Notes under the pieces: model-generated
Databases searched by the model: none
Told to the model about the DNA's origin: nothing
What the model saw: the letters and a program-made list of their open reading frames with translations, nothing else
Translations under genes and position numbers: made by a program
Part shown: positions 6,308-7,990 of the stretch, one piece after another
Layout of the letters: the number at the start of each line of letters is the position of its first letter
Position numbering within the stretch: the first letter of the stretch is position 1
NCBI GenBank assembly: GCA_031976225.1
Contig: DALYLQ010000098.1
Location: 1 to 7,990, forward strand
Length of the DNA stretch: 7,990 bases
Direction of reading: 5' to 3'
Source of the DNA: UBA10646 sp003456175
Lineage (GTDB): Bacteria > Bacteroidota > Bacteroidia > Chitinophagales > Chitinophagaceae

Positions 6308-7033
6308 ATGAATAATTCATTGAATTTGCAGCAATTGTTGTTCATAGATATTGAAACAGTGCCTATGGCGGCAAGCTTTCAAGCGTTATCTACTACTTGG
6401 CAAGAGCTTTGGTTTGAAAAGATTTCCAAAACCATGCCAGAAAATTCATCTGTAGAAGAAATTTTTATACAACGTGCTGGTGTGATGGCCGAATTCGCCA
6501 AAATTGTTTGTATTAGTACCGGATACCTACAACAAGAACAAAACCAATGGAAGCTACGCATCAAAAGTTTTGCAGGAGATGATGAAAAAAAGCTTTTAGA
6601 AACCTTTATTACCACTTGTAATAAAATACAACAACAGTGGCCATTGTTTCAATTTTGTGGACACAACATAAAAGAGTTTGATATTCCATTTTTATGCCGT
6701 AGAATGTTAGTACACGGCTTACCACTACCTAGTTATTTGTATCTGCACAATGCTAAACCTTGGGAGGTAAAAGCAGTTGACACCTTGCATTGGTGGCGCT
6801 TTGGCGACTATAAAAATTACACCTCTTTACATTTATTAGCTTCTGTTTTAGGCATACCTACCAGTAAAGATGATATTACTGGCAGCGAAGTGCAACATGT
6901 GTATTACAAAGAGCAAAACCTACAACGCATTGTAACCTATTGCCAAAAAGATGTTGCTGTGGTAGCCAACATTATGCTTCGCTTTCAAGAACAACCTTTA
7001 TTAGCTTCAGAAAATATTCACATCGCCTCCTAA
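6308..7033 (+). CDS. PolB-like 3'-5' exonuclease domain protein (241 aa)
   Basis: A predicted DEDDy-type 3'-5' exonuclease, related to the proofreading domain of B-family DNA polymerases but standing alone (the DNA_pol_B_exo2 family, as I recall it). All three exonuclease motifs are present: Exo I FIDIET with Asp14 and Glu16, Exo II GHNIKEFD (118-125) with Asp125, and Exo III YCQKDV (211-216) with Tyr211 and Asp215. The blocks KPWEVKAVDTLHWWRFGDYKN (150-170) and YTSLHLLASVLGIP (171-184) are also family hallmarks. The metal-binding residues are intact, so the protein should be active on DNA or RNA ends; the physiological substrate is unknown. Length suits a single-domain enzyme with no polymerase part. 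The ATG at 6308 lies 14 codons before the Exo I aspartate. holA follows after 37 bases but has a promoter of its own. A DNA repair or replication role is inferred from the fold and the neighbouring gene. Confidence 0.93.
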   Translation: MNNSLNLQQLLFIDIETVPMAASFQALSTTWQELWFEKISKTMPENSSVEEIFIQRAGVMAEFAKIVCISTGYLQQEQNQWKLRIKSFAGDDEKKLLETFITTCNKIQQQWPLFQFCGHNIKEFDIPFLCRRMLVHGLPLPSYLYLHNAKPWEVKAVDTLHWWRFGDYKNYTSLHLLASVLGIPTSKDDITGSEVQHVYYKEQNLQRIVTYCQKDVAVVANIMLRFQEQPLLASENIHIAS

Positions 7034-7037
7034 GGTG

Positions 7038-7066
7038 TTGGTCATTTACCGCAAGGGTTACATTTG
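7038..7066 (+). promoter_or_regulatory. Probable promoter of holA
   Basis: TTG at 7038-7040, an 18-base spacer, and an exact TAnnTTTG element (TACATTTG, 7059-7066) make this the best Bacteroidota-type promoter in the window. The -7 element ends 4 bases before the ATG at 7071. Transcription would therefore start at or just after the first base of that codon, giving a leaderless mRNA unless translation begins at the in-frame ATG at 7116. Confidence 0.6.
7042..7056 (-). repeat. Near copy (14/15) of the dispersed word in the holA promoter
   Basis: The minus strand reads CCTTGCGGTAAATGA, one base from the exact word. It is intergenic and fits entirely in the spacer between the -33 TTG and the -7 TACATTTG of the holA promoter, a position where a bound protein could affect transcription. 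Confidence 0.45.
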
Positions 7067-7070
7067 CAAT

Positions 7071-7990
7071 ATGGCAAAGGCGTCAAAAGAGAAAGGATTA
7101 GACTTTGATTCGGTAATGCAGCAGTTGGTGCAACGAAAAACCCGCGCTGTTTATTGGCTTGAAGGCGAAGAGGCGTATTTCATAGATAAGCTCATACATT
7201 ACGCAGAACATGAGTTACTAAGCCCTGCAGAAGCGGGCTTCAACCTTACTATTTTTTATGGTAAAGATGCTGATTGGGCAGCGATGATTAATGCTTGCAG
7301 AAAGTACCCCATGTTTGCCGAACGACAAGTGGTGCTATTAAAAGAAGCACAACACATGAAAGACCTTGAGAAGCTAGAGGGTTATATTGAAAACCCACTT
7401 ACAAGTACCATTTTTATTGTTGGGCATAAAGAAAAAACGATTGACGGTAGAAGCACACTAAAAAAGTTACTCACTAAAAAAGATAACCCAAACATTACTT
7501 ACTTTTTAAGCGAAAAACTCCCAGATTATAAGCTTGATGAGTGGGTACGTGGCATGTTACAACACCATAAACTTCAAATGAATGATCAGGCCTTGCGAAT
7601 GCTGGTAGATCATGTGGGGAACGATTTAAATCGTTTAGAAAATGAAGTGGAGAAAATTACCATTAACCTAAAAGGTAGCAACGTAATTACTGCCGACCAT
7701 ATTGAAACTTATGTTGGCATTAGCAAAGAGTTCAATGCCTTTGAATTTCAAGATGCCGTTGCCGTTAAAGATTTTGCAAAAGCTATCAGAATTATCCAAT
7801 ATTTTGATGCTAACCCCAAGGCGGGGAGTATACACTTACTCTTACCAACACTCTATGGTTTTTTTAGCAAGCTTGCTCAAGTACATGCCCTACCTAGTAA
7901 AGATGAGCAAAGTGTAAAACCTTTATTTTTTTACAACAGCTTTGCCGCACAAAAAGCCATACAAGCCAGCAGGTTATACAGCTATCCTTC
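7071..7990 (+). CDS. holA: DNA polymerase III subunit delta (partial, runs off the window)
   Basis: HolA is the clamp-loader subunit that opens the beta sliding clamp so it can be loaded onto DNA. The frame is open from the ATG at 7071 to the window end, giving 306 codons. Family marks are the N-terminal block YWLEGEEAYFIDKL (28-41), a region with hydrophobic strands RQVVLLKEAQHM (85-96) and STIFIVGHKEK (112-122), and NDLNRLENEVEKI (184-196), matching the usual gnDl..l.nEleKl pattern. The helical domain after residue 220 continues to the edge. HolA is commonly around 330-350 residues, so perhaps 30-40 residues are missing. The start is uncertain: the ATG at 7071 leaves about 30 residues before the GEE motif, while the ATG at 7116 (residue 16) gives a more usual N-terminus and a leader of about 45 bases from the promoter above. 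No frameshift is seen. Confidence 0.92.
   Translation, partial: MAKASKEKGLDFDSVMQQLVQRKTRAVYWLEGEEAYFIDKLIHYAEHELLSPAEAGFNLTIFYGKDADWAAMINACRKYPMFAERQVVLLKEAQHMKDLEKLEGYIENPLTSTIFIVGHKEKTIDGRSTLKKLLTKKDNPNITYFLSEKLPDYKLDEWVRGMLQHHKLQMNDQALRMLVDHVGNDLNRLENEVEKITINLKGSNVITADHIETYVGISKEFNAFEFQDAVAVKDFAKAIRIIQYFDANPKAGSIHLLLPTLYGFFSKLAQVHALPSKDEQSVKPLFFYNSFAAQKAIQASRLYSYP

Noticed and set aside
7702..7917. 71-codon open frame on the plus strand
   Set aside because: It lies in another frame inside holA, whose own frame is uninterrupted and clearly matches the family.
1..7990. Defence, mobile or CRISPR-type system
   Set aside because: There is no array of direct repeats, no transposase or integrase, no terminal inverted repeats and no toxin-antitoxin pair. 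The lone exonuclease matches a widespread housekeeping family, and its neighbours are core genes.

Overview
The window looks like ordinary chromosome from a member of the Bacteroidota, most likely the Chitinophagaceae or a close relative. This is judged from the families present (DUF2147, DUF4476, a Bacteroidota-type M1 aminopeptidase), from AT-rich DNA with start codons lacking clear Shine-Dalgarno sequences, and from several TAnnTTTG-type promoter elements. The genus is not determined. I see no transposase, integrase, CRISPR array, tRNA, rRNA or phage gene. Coding density is very high and all gaps are under 160 bases.

Layout. 25-474 (-) is a small exported DUF2147 protein. 585-3062 (-) is a secreted M1 zinc aminopeptidase that ends at a strong intrinsic terminator (534-568). 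The 152-base gap 3063-3214 is a divergent promoter region. 3215-4450 (+) is an exported DUF4476 protein with a long Thr/Ser/Asp-rich linker. It is followed after 4 bases by truA (4455-5204, +), the tRNA pseudouridine synthase. A perfect 17-bp hairpin (5207-5243), flanked by A and T runs, serves truA and the convergent gene 5275-6273 (-), a single-pass membrane coiled-coil protein of unknown function. Divergent from that gene, 34 bases away, is a PolB-like 3'-5' exonuclease (6308-7033, +). After 37 bases comes holA (7071 to beyond the window end, +), the delta subunit of the DNA polymerase III clamp loader.

How the genes relate. The left half encodes envelope proteins: the aminopeptidase would trim peptides in the periplasm or outside the cell, while the DUF2147 and DUF4476 proteins are exported with unknown roles. 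The right half holds information-processing genes (truA, exonuclease, holA). No single pathway unites the window, and I found no convincing new multi-gene system.

The main unexplained signals are four. A 15-bp word, CCTTACGGTAAATGA, occurs three times exactly and at least four more times nearly exactly, on both strands and in both coding and intergenic DNA; one near copy lies in the spacer of the holA promoter. The DUF4476 linker holds eight Bacteroidota-type O-glycosylation motifs. Two genes have TAnnTTTG elements only 4-6 bases before the start codon, which suggests leaderless mRNAs or misplaced starts. The membrane coiled-coil family remains unassigned.
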